A stretch of 64,000 nt of DNA from NCBI GenBank assembly GCA_944470555.2, contig OX104128.1:58597257-58661256 (forward strand). Reading direction: 5' to 3'. Positions 1 to 9,840 of this stretch are shown piece by piece. This DNA is from Heterobilharzia americana (lineage: Eukaryota > Platyhelminthes > Trematoda > Strigeidida > Schistosomatidae). The notes under the pieces were generated by a model. That model saw only the letters and a list, made by a program, of their open reading frames with translations. It ran no database searches and had not been told where the DNA came from. Within the stretch, counting starts at the first letter, position 1. Each line of letters begins with the position of its first letter. Position numbers and translations under genes: made by a program.

Positions 1-108
1 TAGTCCCATGGAATACTCACAACTTGCTGCGTAACTGGATCATTTCTGCTTGTTTTAAGAAACAGTAGTGAGAATTGAGATTACATTATACGACTCAGTA
101 ACGTGATT

Positions 109-275
109 GAACGACTAACGTGCTCGATAGGCGACTTGAAGGTCCTGGGGTGAATTCCTGGTGGGGCCAGAAATGCGCACTGTTGGTGCACGCTACACTA
201 GGACGAAACAGCCATCCACTGCTCTCATATTTTCAATGGTTCCTTGACTGGTGATGAATGAGTAAGACGAAGGCT
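109..275 (+). mobile_element. tRNA-derived SINE with hammerhead-like module, degenerate
   Basis: This is a member of the most common short repeat of the window. The order is a tRNA-like head (here only its GACTTGAAGGTCCTGGG part), a B-box-like stretch, GCGCACTG, a hammerhead-like core, CAGTGC-like closing arm, then a tail ending in TTTTCAATGGTT. In this copy the CTGAGGA box is destroyed, but CTAGGACGAAACAGC (stem II 3' side plus GAAA) survives. No coding potential. Homology is by comparison with the better copies near 3.2, 5.9, 24.0 and 32.2 kb. Confidence 0.7.
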
Positions 276-383
276 GCCTCCAAATGAGTCAATCCTCACC
301 AACCTCCAAACTAGATATTCTATCATTGTTTTCTTCGTCATGGAAATGTTATGGTTAAAATCTGAATGATTATTTATCCAGAT

Positions 384-431
384 ACACCTCTGGTGAGCTG
401 CATCCGAACGAGTGAAACGGCCGTCTGGTGT
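384..431 (+). ncRNA. Hammerhead-like motif in a second repeat type
   Basis: The order reads ACACC (stem I 5'), CTGGTGA (conserved box with one A-to-G change), a weak GCT/AGT stem II, GAAA, CGG/CCG stem III, GTC, then TGGTGT (stem I 3'). The cleavage position would be after base 425. The damaged CTGATGA box suggests it is inactive. A related copy lies at 16320-16368 and keeps GCT/AGC, GAAA, the GTC triplet and TGGTGT. Hammerheads are established in schistosome Sm-alpha DNA and in Penelope-like elements; which element this copy belongs to is not visible. Confidence 0.5.
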
Positions 432-1477
432 TTACATCACTCTGATCTGGCTAGCGGGTTTCGAACTACTCAAGTCGTTCAGTAGTAGTATCCATCTTTA
501 TTCGCTCTTCAATAGAAATATGTATGTTGATTTCAGGAATTGACCGACGTATTGGAACTTATCGACAAAGCATCATCTGTACCGGTTTACTGAAGTTAGA
601 AAGTTTAGTACTAAGTTGTTCAGGCCATAACTGACCAATTTTAGGGCCGGATTATACATACGAAACCTGGGCGAGGAGGGGCTTGTTGCCAACTAATCTC
701 CAACATCTAACACAAGACTACGAAGCGCTGTAGTTTCCCGTCACTTGACTTAGCGACAACATCACATACCTAGCATCTAGAAGCATAAGACCACATCGGT
801 CAGCCAGAATACTGATCAAGGCATATTTATGCATAAATCTCTCTAAATGAGTTTCAACAAGAACCTATCATCAGTGTCAACGAAAACGCTACTTTATATA
901 TTCAGTTCTGTAAATCACAGCATAGGTGATAGGCTTTCTTGAAACTCCTTTGATAAGTGAAGTCTTGGTAAGTCTTCAAAGATTACACAATATATCGATT
1001 GGTGAAATGATATTTTACGGAATACCAGGAAAAGGAATCTATGGTGACAACACCTGATTCTATTTCAGGTTTCAGTGGTCCGCTCCACTGGCTAACCACA
1101 ATTCATGAGATTGTAAGGATACTTCTTAATTAGGTGCATCTCTTCGGGTAAAGTGAAGGTGAATGCAGCTAGAAACGAGTAGAAACACCGTTCTGCCCAG
1201 TAAAGTTTTAAGATTTGCGTTAGTGGTCAGCCTGAAGTACATATCAAAACAGGATTCGTTCTAATGGATTTATCTAGGAGTTGAATTAAGAAGAAATTCT
1301 ATACTAAAAGATTTCAAGACAGTGAGGTCAGGTAATGAAGATTCGGGCGGTATCGAAGCGTTTGCATAGGAGCCCATCTGCTAACAGAGGTCGAGCAATT
1401 ACACCAAGTATAACAATGGGAAACTACAAATATCAAACTACAGCTGATACTCGTTGCACATAAGGCGGTTCTTGTGC
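432..1477. other. No recognisable gene
   Basis: I see AT-rich sequence with no long open frame and no repeat I can match elsewhere in the window, apart from a few bases after 431 that resemble the flank of the 16.3-kb hammerhead-like motif. Confidence 0.5.
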
Positions 1478-1645
1478 CCCAGTGGAATAGTGCTTAGTGG
1501 TCCGACGTTTGAAGCGATAGTTACTGCGTTCGAGTCTCAATAAGAACAATATCACTCACTGGGATGCAGGTACATCCAACTGACAAGTCCCACATAGAAT
1601 GAGATATGCGTCTTGGGTTCCAATGCTAGCCACCGCTTAGACTAC
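1478..1645 (+). mobile_element. Sm-alpha-type repeat with degenerate hammerhead
   Basis: The unit begins with a tRNA-like stretch (GTGGAATAGTGCTT, then TTTGAAGCGATAG, then GTTCGAGTC as B box), followed by CACTGGGATGCAGGTACATCC and a hammerhead region at 1569-1618. The CTGANGA box reads CTGACAA and GAAA is lost, so it should be inactive. Stem I is kept as CCAA/TTGG in place of the usual CCAG/CTGG, a paired change. Sm-alpha is an established schistosome satellite/SINE family coding hammerheads. Confidence 0.7.
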
Positions 1646-2321
1646 AATATTATTGATCTTTCATTGAAATAACGGTTTGGTTAACACTTCAGTTGAATTC
1701 AAATTTCAGTCAGACGGTGAGACAGTGATGACTTTCTGCGGATTAAGTTCATTCACTGAACTGTTTTTGTTTTTGAATACTACATTTCCCATCCACTCTA
1801 ATCACTCACTATTCATCTTACTGGTAAGCTTTAGTCACTACTGATTTATATCTTCAATGCTTTTTAAGTGTATTCAGGAACATTTACTAATCGATATCAT
1901 TTCGAAGGTCATATCTGACACCTACAAAAAGAACCAATCAAATGCTTCCATTCTAGCTGGAAGCGTAGGTGTTTTTTGAATCAGTCTCATAAGTCATGTA
2001 GACGCATTGGAGCTTTCAAAATCAGTCAGATGAAGTTGTCCAAGTGCTTGTTAGTTAAAACCAACCCTCTTTTATTCATCCTAGCAAATTTTGATTCATC
2101 GTATTAAACGCATTCATCATGTAGGAGAGCTAACCGATTTTGAACCTTCAGTCATCACTCAGTATAGATGAAAAAGGTGATAAAAATATTGTTAAAATCC
2201 CTTTGTTTTGTAGTTTTTTAATCTTCAACTCTGATCAAAAATATAAAGTAGATTCATAATTTTCAACTTTCTGAGTCAGTATGAATTGCTGAACCATATA
2301 TATGCCTTTGATTTCAGCCTT

Positions 2322-2322
<1 letters not shown>
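1646..2322. other. No recognisable gene
   Basis: AT-rich, no open frame of note. Around 2140-2165 the string CAGTCATCACTCAGTAT matches the tail of the tRNA-type SINE at 23.6-23.8 kb, so a short SINE 3' fragment may be present. Confidence 0.4.

Positions 2323-2324
<2 letters not shown>

Positions 2325-2384
<60 letters not shown>
2325..2384. repeat. (TA)n microsatellite
   Basis: About 60 bases of almost pure TA dinucleotide. A similar tract lies at 50803-50874. Confidence 0.95.
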
Positions 2385-2386
<2 letters not shown>

Positions 2387-2641
2387 AATTCACTTACACA
2401 TTTCTACTTTCGTATATAACCTAACTAACATTAAATCGATTGCATATTGACTTTCTTGCTGACCAACCTAAATCTACCTACTTATTCAATCTCAGCTGAC
2501 TTGATATTCAAGGGGAAATTTTGTATCTTATTTATGATCACAAGAAAATCTGGTTTCATTGCATACCAAAAAGTTTTTTTTCCAATACTTCTGTGATTAT
2601 CACAGATGGTAGGTTCAATCTTTTAAACAGATCTAATCAAT

Positions 2642-2792
2642 TATTATTATTTACCCCATTGGGTTCCTAGTGGAACATACAGTTTCACTGGCACGTCTCC
2701 ATCCCACTCTGTTCTTTGCAATCTTTTAAACCTGGCTCCACCACTGCCCATAAGCTTTCATTTCTTCCTCACATGATCTCCTCCATGTCACT
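2642..2792 (-). mobile_element. RTE-type retrotransposon, short 3' end copy
   Basis: The plus strand begins with TTATTATTATTTACCCC, the complement of the (TAA)n tail, and continues through the complement of the C-terminal coding part seen in the intact copy at 58-59 kb (the reverse frame that ends ...CSTRNPRD in good copies). It stops at CTCCATGTCAC. It is a severely 5'-truncated, mutated copy of about 150 bases, the typical product of incomplete target-primed reverse transcription. Confidence 0.85.
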
Positions 2793-3190
2793 AATCAATT
2801 ATTAACTTCTTTATATACATTAATTCATTAAAAAAGACAAGATTTTGAATATCCAGTGAACCAATTGGGACTGATCATTTATCTGTCTTTAAGTACACAT
2901 ACACACACACACACCTACTTTGAGATGAAGGTGATTTATTTTAGAAATTAAAAATAGAAGTGAATATTCGACGGTATCAATAGATGTGTCTAATGAGTTA
3001 ACATATTACAGAAATAGTAGGGTTAATCTGTCAGTAATGCTGTCTAGTCTGTGTGAAAGAAAAAAAAGTCCACATAATTGAAATGTGTCTTTTTCAACCA
3101 TATTGTGCACGAATACTCCGTATATGTGATGAATAACTAAACAGTCTGTTATAAGTGTTAATAGAAACATTGTTTAGAGGCCTTTTGTGG
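2793..3190. other. Intergenic, short CA repeat
   Basis: Contains a short (CA)n run at about 2897-2914. No open frame or other repeat recognised. Confidence 0.5.
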
Positions 3191-3194
3191 GGAC

Positions 3195-3360
3195 TTGATT
3201 GATTTCAACTGGAGAACCGTTGGAGACCTGGGAGCACTGGACACGTATTTCGTCCTAACATAAGACTCCTCAGCAGTGAGCATTCATGACTCCTCCGGGG
3301 ATTGAAGTCAAGACCTTCAGGTTTCGTGAAGAGCTAATGCGTCAAAACCCAATGGTTTAT
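3195..3360 (-). mobile_element. tRNA-derived SINE carrying a complete hammerhead layout
   Basis: Read on the minus strand this copy runs from the tRNA-like head (AAACCTGAAGGTC) to the TTCAATGGTTCTCC-type tail. It is one of the best preserved with respect to the embedded hammerhead (separate entry at 3231-3281). An open frame of 72 codons on the plus strand is antisense to it and has no coding significance. Confidence 0.8.
3231..3281 (-). ncRNA. Predicted type-I hammerhead ribozyme within a SINE
   Basis: On the minus strand: stem I 5' arm CACTG, box CTGAGGA (fits CUGANGA), stem II closed by GTC/GGAC, GAAA, a minimal stem III (TAC/GTG), the cleavage triplet GTC, then the stem I 3' arm CAGTG. 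Every conserved core position I can check is present. Cleavage would fall between bases 3240 and 3239. The short stem III resembles the known Sm-alpha hammerheads. Activity is a prediction. Confidence 0.65.
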
Positions 3361-3559
3361 ATTTTTCTACTTCTTTCAGTTCTCAATGTACCACAATCTT
3401 CATCCAGCATCATTGTTGGGCATCTGTCATTACTCCGAGTTGGTCTGCACTACACTAGAACTTCATCAGATTTTATCTGGAAGCATGTTGCTAATGAAAA
3501 CTAGACATTATTTTTGTATGGAGGTTCGGGAGGCTTTGATCTATTTTACTGTGGTCAGA

Positions 3560-3735
3560 AAACGCAGACCACCGGGTTCTGCCTCAACAGCAACATGCTC
3601 GTCGGGAAGCTCAAATATGGGAGGGTTGATGCCTGTTGGCATCACTGATGCTCACTGTTCAGTAGTCCCAATGATTCCAGGTGTTCAATGGTTCTCCAAC
3701 TGATGTCAGCCCATGACGAATACTACCCTAAAAAA
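3560..3735 (+). mobile_element. tRNA-derived SINE, degenerate
   Basis: The head is eroded, but GATGCTCACTGTTCAGTAGTCCC is interrupted by the family tail: CAGGTGTTCAATGGTTCTCC followed by AACTGATGTCAGCCCATGA. The hammerhead core is lost. No coding potential. Confidence 0.6.
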
Positions 3736-3779
3736 CCTTATGTCTTCTTTCTAAAATGAATGTAATAACTCCTATAAAA

Positions 3780-3875
3780 CGATGGGCTTTTAGTTCGAGT
3801 CCCGGTAGGCATAACATCGGGAGGCGCAGATACACCCAGCTGCCGAATTCCAAACAGGACATCATGGATTACACC
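3780..3875 (+). mobile_element. Sm-alpha-type repeat fragment
   Basis: GTTCGAGTCCCGGTAGGC is the B-box part of the Sm-alpha unit; it is followed by GGGAGGCGCAGATACACCC and a decayed core (AGCTGCCGAATTCC, then AGGACATC). Neither CTGANGA nor GAAA survives. Confidence 0.6.
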
Positions 3876-4530
3876 AGCAGCCGATATGAATCTGTACCAT
3901 GAGATGGAAACTTCTAGCAATACTGAGATATCTGTGCAGGAGTTCATTTGCCAATAGTGATCAGTCAATTCAATCCAATCAGTGAGCAGAAACGACAAAC
4001 TATAAATTGAATCATTCATATGTAAGGTATCACAAGCCACCAATTACGCGTTAACGTGTTGTAGGTTCGAGAATGTTCCATGTTATAACTACCAACTGTT
4101 CATAGGATTGTAAAAAAAACTAATTTATTACTTAAATTTTTGAAAAAACCAACAGTAAAAACACAATTTTACTAACGTTTTTTATCATCTACATAATGCT
4201 TACAGCATAAAAAAAACCAAAACAGCTTCGAGATACTGGCGTGTGGCATCGTAGCAAGTAGAGTTCTCATGTATGTGTCAGCTCGTGATCGACGTGGTTT
4301 TGAATAAAACTTTTGTGGTTGGATATAGGAGATAGTGGTCGTGAAGAAAACGATCAATAGTTCCATGAAGAGACTCTTTCCGGTGACCGGATTCCCAGAC
4401 TTTTTACAGTTCCATCTACTTACAGATTTCCTGAGTAAAGTTTTTCATTTTCTGTGCAATCTTGACCGCAACAAACAGGATATAGTGTCAAGATTTGAGT
4501 AGTTCAAAATCACTCAAGGTGATATATAGA
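3876..4530. other. No recognisable gene
   Basis: AT-rich sequence; short antisense frames (up to 101 codons) show no domain or composition suggesting a protein. Confidence 0.4.
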
Positions 4531-4533
4531 TTT

Positions 4534-4575
4534 AGTTAGCTAGCAAACTAGCTAGCCAGCCAGCCAGCCACGCAG
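4534..4575. repeat. GCTA/CCAG short tandem tract
   Basis: A small degenerate tetranucleotide tract (GTTAGCTAGCAAACTAGC, then repeated CAGC units) lies immediately outside the left edge of repeat A. Confidence 0.7.
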
Positions 4576-5277
4576 ATCAGATCACAGTTTGATCTACAGT
4601 ACAAAAAGGTGCACATGCAGATAGGAATTCCACACTACCAGACATTCATGTCATCATCACAGTAGAAAACATCCCGATGAACACACCAACAATATGAGAG
4701 ATCTGAATACTTAACAGTGACGACGCTGGTTTCATGAAGAGGGGATAAAGTGGAAGGATTGAATGCTTTGCAATCTTCTCCTCTCATCAATGACTAACTA
4801 ACACTTCGACTAGAGGACTGTGTGTGACACTCTGCATGCAATCACTCTACACCAACTATGATCATTCAGACACTGAATCCACAGTCTCCATTCTCGTAAA
4901 TCAACGACGTGAGAGGTTGTGTTTTAAACACTAGGAGAAGAAAGATGCTGATGCTGGATTATTCAAACTACGTACTCTCAGACACTGATTTGCTCTTCAT
5001 TGACAACCTGTTACTTCATGATTCTAGAATCCATTCATCACCTAGTATCCATATCACAGTCTCTTCTGATTTCCATGATATGCCAAACAACATATGATAT
5101 AAGCATTTCCAATCTATGCGATTCATTCACTCACTCCTCAATTAGAAGTACTTTGCATAGTTTTCAATCCAATCATCTTTTCTCGTTCAAAATGTAATGT
5201 ATGTTTGGGTCAATTTTAGGATATAGTTCCACATGGTTATTGGGGATAACAAACAATTGATTGACCTAAGAAATATT
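4576..5277 (+). repeat. Repeat A, near-identical inverted copy at 17067-17770
   Basis: About 700 bases reappear on the opposite strand at 17067-17770. The edges are GATCAGATCACAGTTTGATC at 4578 and CCTAAGAAATATTC at the right end. Translations of corresponding frames of 62 and 65 codons are identical between copies, and by eye only a few substitutions occur. I recognise no encoded protein. Such high identity means a recent duplication, gene conversion or a homogenised repeat family. Whether it corresponds to a known female-specific schistosome repeat needs a database comparison. Confidence 0.9.
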
Positions 5278-5436
5278 CCACTCGTTTGAGAGTAAATCAC
5301 TAGGCAATTGTTGTTAAGTTTAATATTGTTGTTTGTATCATTGTGTCGTTGATTGGAGCGAATTGATTAGTCGGGCTTGTTCGTGGATGCCTCGATATTG
5401 CCTGTATTTGAGTTATGTGTGAATGATGACTAGTGG

Positions 5437-5490
5437 CTAACAGTGTAATCCAGCTTCACGTGAGTTTTTTCCTATTTGGGACTCGTGAAC
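5437..5490 (-). ncRNA. Sm-alpha hammerhead fragment, inverted
   Basis: On the minus strand: GACGAGTCCCAAATAGG followed by AAAAAACTCACGTG and GCTGGATTACACTG. Stem II (GTCC/GG) is partly kept, but the leading CT of the CTGACGA box and the GAAA box are altered. It lies head to head with the unit at 5493-5580. Confidence 0.6.
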
Positions 5491-5492
5491 AT

Positions 5493-5580
5493 CACTCACT
5501 AAGGTGTAGGCACTTCCAGCTGACGAGTCCAAAATTGTACGAAACACGTGTTCTGTACCCCACTGGTAGCCACATCCAAG
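5493..5580 (+). ncRNA. Sm-alpha hammerhead unit
   Basis: Contains TTCCAG, then CTGACGAGTCC, a loop, GTACGAAAC and a CAC/GTG stem III. CTGACGA and GAAA are intact. Stem II has one mismatch (GTCC against GTAC), the triplet reads TTC rather than GTC, and stem I is weakened. It is followed by CCACTGGTAGCCAC, the usual Sm-alpha downstream sequence. It is probably impaired. Confidence 0.6.
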
Positions 5581-5837
5581 TCACTTATCACAATAAATAT
5601 TCAGACAATATCGAGGCATCCACATATGAGTTCATATATCAATAGAGGTTGAACAATTCCATCCAGTGTAATAATGGTGAATTATAAGTATATGGACAAA
5701 TAATAATACTCAATATTTGTGTTCAGCTATTTTGCAGAGGGTTCATGCATCAATTTCCTTGGGGTCTAAAATCGCAGTTTCAGATTTAACAAAACACTTC
5801 ATGAGCTAACAGAAGTTGGAAATATAAACCATTGGAT

Positions 5838-6030
5838 TCTGACTCAGTGGCTCAATGGTAACGTGCTGGCTACGGAACCTGAGGGTCACAGGTTCGATCC
5901 CTGGCGAGGTGGTGAGTGCGCACTGCTGAGGATTCCCATACTAGGACGGAGCAATTGTCCAGTGCTCCCAGGTTTCCTTTGTTCCTCCAACCGATGTCAG
6001 TCTACTATGAATAACAACTTGAAAACACTG
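5838..6030 (+). mobile_element. tRNA-derived SINE, nearly complete
   Basis: Reads CAGTGGCTCAATGGTAACG (A-box-like head), GAACCTGAGGGTC, GGTTCGATCC (B box), GTGCGCACTG, CTGAGGA, TACTAGGAC, then CCAGTGCTCCCAGG and a tail ending AACCGATGTCAGTC. The A and B boxes suggest a Pol III promoter of tRNA origin. The hammerhead keeps stem I (GCACTG/CAGTGC) and CTGAGGA, but GAAA has become GGAG, so cleavage should be lost. Confidence 0.85.
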
Positions 6031-6049
6031 TGCCTTTACGAGTAAACAG

Positions 6050-7187
6050 ATGTGAGGAATGATTCATCATGAATTAGTCATGTAATGGTTTTTTTGGCGA
6101 AAAGAATACACTTCAAACTTTTGTTTAGTTTCACAGTTTATACACAAGTCACGTGAAGTGATCACCTTCTAGTCATACAGTTGACGTCATCAAATCGATT
6201 CCACAAAATTATAATTACAAAATAAACCTTTTTCAAGGTTTCTGATCACTGATAATTCGATAATCAATATTTATGGCTTGACTACAAAACGGATCACATT
6301 CTCATTAGTCACAAATTATTTAGATCGCATAATTGTGTGCACATTCAACGCCTTACGATGTGAGACAACTGAGAAAAGGAATATTTGATATCTAGTCATG
6401 AATAGCTGGATTAATTTCCAGCCAAGATTGATCGATAAAATTTGTAGTGTGGTCTGAAAGTTAGATGACTAGCCATTGAGATAGACATTGATTAATGTTA
6501 GACGGGTGAGGGTGGTCAATGCGACGTTGTACCTTCCATTTCTAAGGGATATTGACTGTGGCTTTTTGAGTTCATATAGATCAGTGGCAATATGTCTGAA
6601 TGTCAAATTAAATGACACAGCTTCAGATATCTGAAGAACAGGACATCGGATAAATCTTGCTGAAGAGTGCCGGCAATCGCTAAACGTCGGTCAGAACCTT
6701 TCTATTGGTTGCATATAACCGCTTAATATGGACAGGTCAATCTGGAAAATGCTTAAATTCATACTCCAGAGGGGTTGATAGAAGCAAAGAAATAAAGTTG
6801 ACATTGGATTCGGAAAATCTGAGTCGTGGCAGGATTCGAACAAGCTTTCTCTGAAATGAAAAAGTTGGCCATTGACAAAACAGCCAATTAAAATCAGTAG
6901 AAGAAGCAAGATTCTTGTATAAACTCAAAAAAAGTAGAGGAAGAAGCATAGTATAAAAGCATGAGGCTTGATGGCGTTCTAGCAAGACAAAGAAGAAATG
7001 AAGTAGATGCGTTGAGGTCATTATACTTGCTTTCAAAACATCTGGCGAGTAAGAACATAAAATTCTGTCATATCCTGCAGGCAAGCCCAGTTGTCTACAT
7101 GCTCCTACGTGGGCTAGGTCAATCATTTATGGTATCAGGGGTCAGCAAAAACAATCGTGGTTTGGTTTCTCTTAGCTGCTTTCCAAA
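6050..7187. other. No recognisable gene
   Basis: Several overlapping frames occur around 6690-7206 (up to 129 codons on the minus strand, 81 on the plus), but neither strand shows a domain I recognise. A retroelement fragment is possible. The right end joins repeat B. Confidence 0.35.
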
Positions 7188-8293
7188 TCAAGTTCACTTC
7201 AACTAGCATTGTGTATCACAATAGACGGTAGTTTACCATCTGCAGTAAACAAATTCAAATCCCACTTCAATGCTGACAGTCGGCAAGAAACCCTACACTT
7301 AGCAATTTTCGGCACTCATTAGAAAGCCGCTTAGAAAATCTCTACCACAATGATGTCCAGTGTAGCTTCAAACCCACACCGGAGACACGTGCACACTCAC
7401 ACGTTCACATCGTGATTCACCACCTGTAGGACCACATCAAAAACACTGAGTGGTCACTGCAGAGTGATCGATTTCATGTGCTTTGGTCCTGAGTACTGTC
7501 CAACCTCTATCGATCATCTAACAATGTGTCCGCAAACTTAGGAGACTGACCATCGTGATGTACCAACATAGAAGCCCTGTTGCACGACTTACTTCCCATC
7601 CTTGTAGACACTCGTCAACAAGCTTTACTTGCAAACTCCACTGTGCCTTCATACATTCTGAAGGGATTATAGAAGGTGAAATTGAATCACCGAAACAGGT
7701 GGATAAACTTAACACATCATTTAGTCGATGAGTGTACAGTTTCGAACGGCCTTCTCAACTGGGAACTGTAAAATTATTCCCCACTTACTCCATATCGATT
7801 CAATGAATCTCTTGGATTGTTCACCAGTTATGAGAGTTGGCTGGTGAAGTGTCATAGACAGACTCGTTCAAGGTCCCTGTAACAAAAGTGACCAGAAGAC
7901 TGCAGCCTGATCGACACCAGATTCGACTCTGAGTCATGTCTGTCAGACCCTATCGATGAAGTTATAAAGCACCTACAGAGGAGAACTACTCATGCAATTA
8001 CCAACTCTCCATTTATTCTAGTTATTACCAGGATAGGAGAACAGTGAGTGGTTTCGGGGTCGCCAGACAACATGCTTAATGCGTGTCTAAACAAAAATAT
8101 TCAGGTATGGTGACACTGAATGCGTGATGATCCTCGTTACAGTGAAGCACACAGTGGTAACGTCGATAACTGAAACACTAGGTGATGTGGGTTCCTATCT
8201 AAAATGTTACACACATGCCATGGTGACGAGTTCGAACATCCACATAACTCAGGTGAAGTATACATTCCTACCGATTCCCTTCAACCAACAGGA
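7188..8293 (+). repeat. Repeat B, near-identical inverted copy at 19503-20606
   Basis: About 1.1 kb recurs inverted at 19503-20606. Corresponding 65-codon frames translate identically, and a second pair differs by one residue at the start (MMIL against MMFL). The edges are CTAGCATTGTGTATCAC on the left and CGATTCCCTTCAA then CAACAGG on the right. The right edge coincides with the start of a PLE fragment that is absent from the other copy. No protein domain recognised. Confidence 0.9.
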
Positions 8294-9090
8294 ATTAAAT
8301 AAGAAACTTGCATTTCTAAATGTTCTGATCACTGGAACTGATATAGGGAGATTGGGAACTGAACTAAACTGAAAACCAACTCATGCAGTTCAAATGCTCA
8401 TTTACAATAGCCACAACCCAACGGTATACAGAATCAGTTGTATAAAAACATTGTTCAAAAGAGTGAAAACACACTGTAGTACATCAACTGTGCGGAGATA
8501 CGAAGAAACATATGTGATGACTGTTTTCCAGTAAAAAATGGCTGTTCACGCAACTTCGTCAAGAGATGTTTACACAATTCGTTATCAGTTGAGAAGTCAA
8601 CCTCGACAGCTAACAAACAGATTGTCCTACCATCCATGAAAAAAAGTCTCTGACAGCATGGCTAAATTATCGAAACCTTCTGGAATCGCTCTATCTCACA
8701 AACCTACAAAATCTGTTCACTCTCTGTTATTCAGGCCATAATGATACAATAACAAACGAAGACAAACCAAATATTATCTGCTACAAAGACTGCAGAAACT
8801 GCGGAAAACACAACATCAAACAGTGTATTATCCCTCTTCGTATCCGTCTATATAAACATTAAGTAGCAGTGAACTGTCATGACATATCTTTGCTCATATC
8901 AATGCATACAGACAACTATGGACATGAATCTGACTAGGAAAATGTATAAATCCCGGACAGAAGAAATACAAAGAATGACAGTGAATTTTTAGAAGCTTCA
9001 CATTCAGGTCAGTCAGCAGTCGACAGACATATTGACATCGACACAATCTACCAATCAATAAGAAACAACCAGAAGGTCAAATTTCATGTT
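8294..9090 (+). pseudogene. PLE RT/endonuclease remnant
   Basis: This is the broken coding part of the element above. The RT part is open for about 50 codons (8294-8440). The endonuclease C-terminal part (8870-9090) is readable through internal stops, for example after LYKH and in ENV*IPDRR. The GIY-YIG catalytic tyrosine/arginine region is not cleanly readable. Frame changes are needed near 8450 and 8850. Confidence 0.7.
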
Positions 9091-9300
9091 ATCAAGGCAA
9101 CCAATCAAAATAAACATAAACAGAAAGATAAGACTTTAGCGGAAACAACAAATCAAACACAAGGTAATCAAGACAAGCTATAAATAAATTGAGGAAGAAA
9201 ACGTTAGTATTCACTTCTCTTTGAAGTTTGTGCTGATGATGTTGACTTGAATGCAAGGAAAGTCTCATGATTATACAATCCAGTTCAGAGGACACACTAT
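8294..9300 (+). mobile_element. Penelope-like element, 5'-truncated: RT C-terminus plus GIY-YIG endonuclease
   Basis: The first frame reads ELNKKLAFLNVLITGTDIGR, then KPTHAVQMLIYN and TLFKRVKTHCST, the region following the RT catalytic core in PLEs (LPFLDVLI, KPTHT, CS). It continues with a linker (NGCSRNFVKR, KQIVLPSM) and, near 8760-8830, cysteines CYKDCRNCGKHN of the endonuclease segment. Then come LISMHTDNYGHESD and EFLEASHSGQSAVDRHIDID, with IYQSIRNNQKV to about 9080. Several stops and frameshifts make it a pseudogene. PLEs combine an RT related to telomerase with a GIY-YIG nuclease. Confidence 0.8.
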
Positions 9301-9639
9301 CAATAAGAGTAAAAATCTTTGGTTGATTAACGAAATATACTACCGAACAAGTTGAGTGGCAAGCAGCACCTCACGCTGGTCTGTAGATTATACCAGTTGA
9401 TGGGCCATTCAGCCAGATCAGAGTGTTGTCTAAGGTACGGAAAAGCTGGAAATGTGAATGCAAACTCCACGCAACCAATTAAGAAAGTCGTCTTGACAGT
9501 AACGGACAGCATTTGACAGATCCATCAGAAACACATATGCATCCTTGATAACAGACCGATCATTGCGGTTTAGTCAACAACGGGATAATACAAGTAGCAA
9601 CATTAAAACGATAGCCGTTGCACAAGAAGTGACTATAAT
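9301..9639. other. Possible PLE 3' region, otherwise featureless
   Basis: Follows the PLE endonuclease. A 61-codon frame on the minus strand has no recognisable domain. It could be the PLE 3' non-coding end; no second copy in this window defines it. Confidence 0.3.
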
Positions 9640-9840
9640 GGCTCGGTGGACTGGTGGATAACTATCTGACGTTTGAAGCGATCGGCCCTGATTTCGAATC
9701 CCTGTGGAAACAGCACTCACTGGGAGGCATGTACATGAAGCTGACGAGTCCTAAATGGGACGAAGTGCGCGTCAAGCTGAACTCTGCTGCTAGCTATAAT
9801 CCACTGTAAATGTATCCTTGACGGGTATCACAGGAAACGA
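9640..9840 (+). mobile_element. Sm-alpha-type repeat with hammerhead core
   Basis: Starts with GGCTCGGTGGACTGGTGG and TTTGAAGCGATCGG (tRNA-like head), then CACTCACTGGGAGGCATG. The core at about 9741-9775 is CTGACGAGTCC, loop TAAATG, GGAC, then GAAG where GAAA is expected, followed by TGCGCGTC. Stem II (GTCC/GGAC) and stem III (GCGC) are good. The A-to-G change in GAAA and a non-complementary stem I should abolish cleavage. Confidence 0.75.

Noticed and set aside
6691..7206. Possible exon cluster (129 and 81 codons)
   Set aside because: Frames on both strands overlap with no domain; cannot support a gene.
9736..9780. Active Sm-alpha hammerhead
   Set aside because: GAAA reads GAAG and stem I does not pair.
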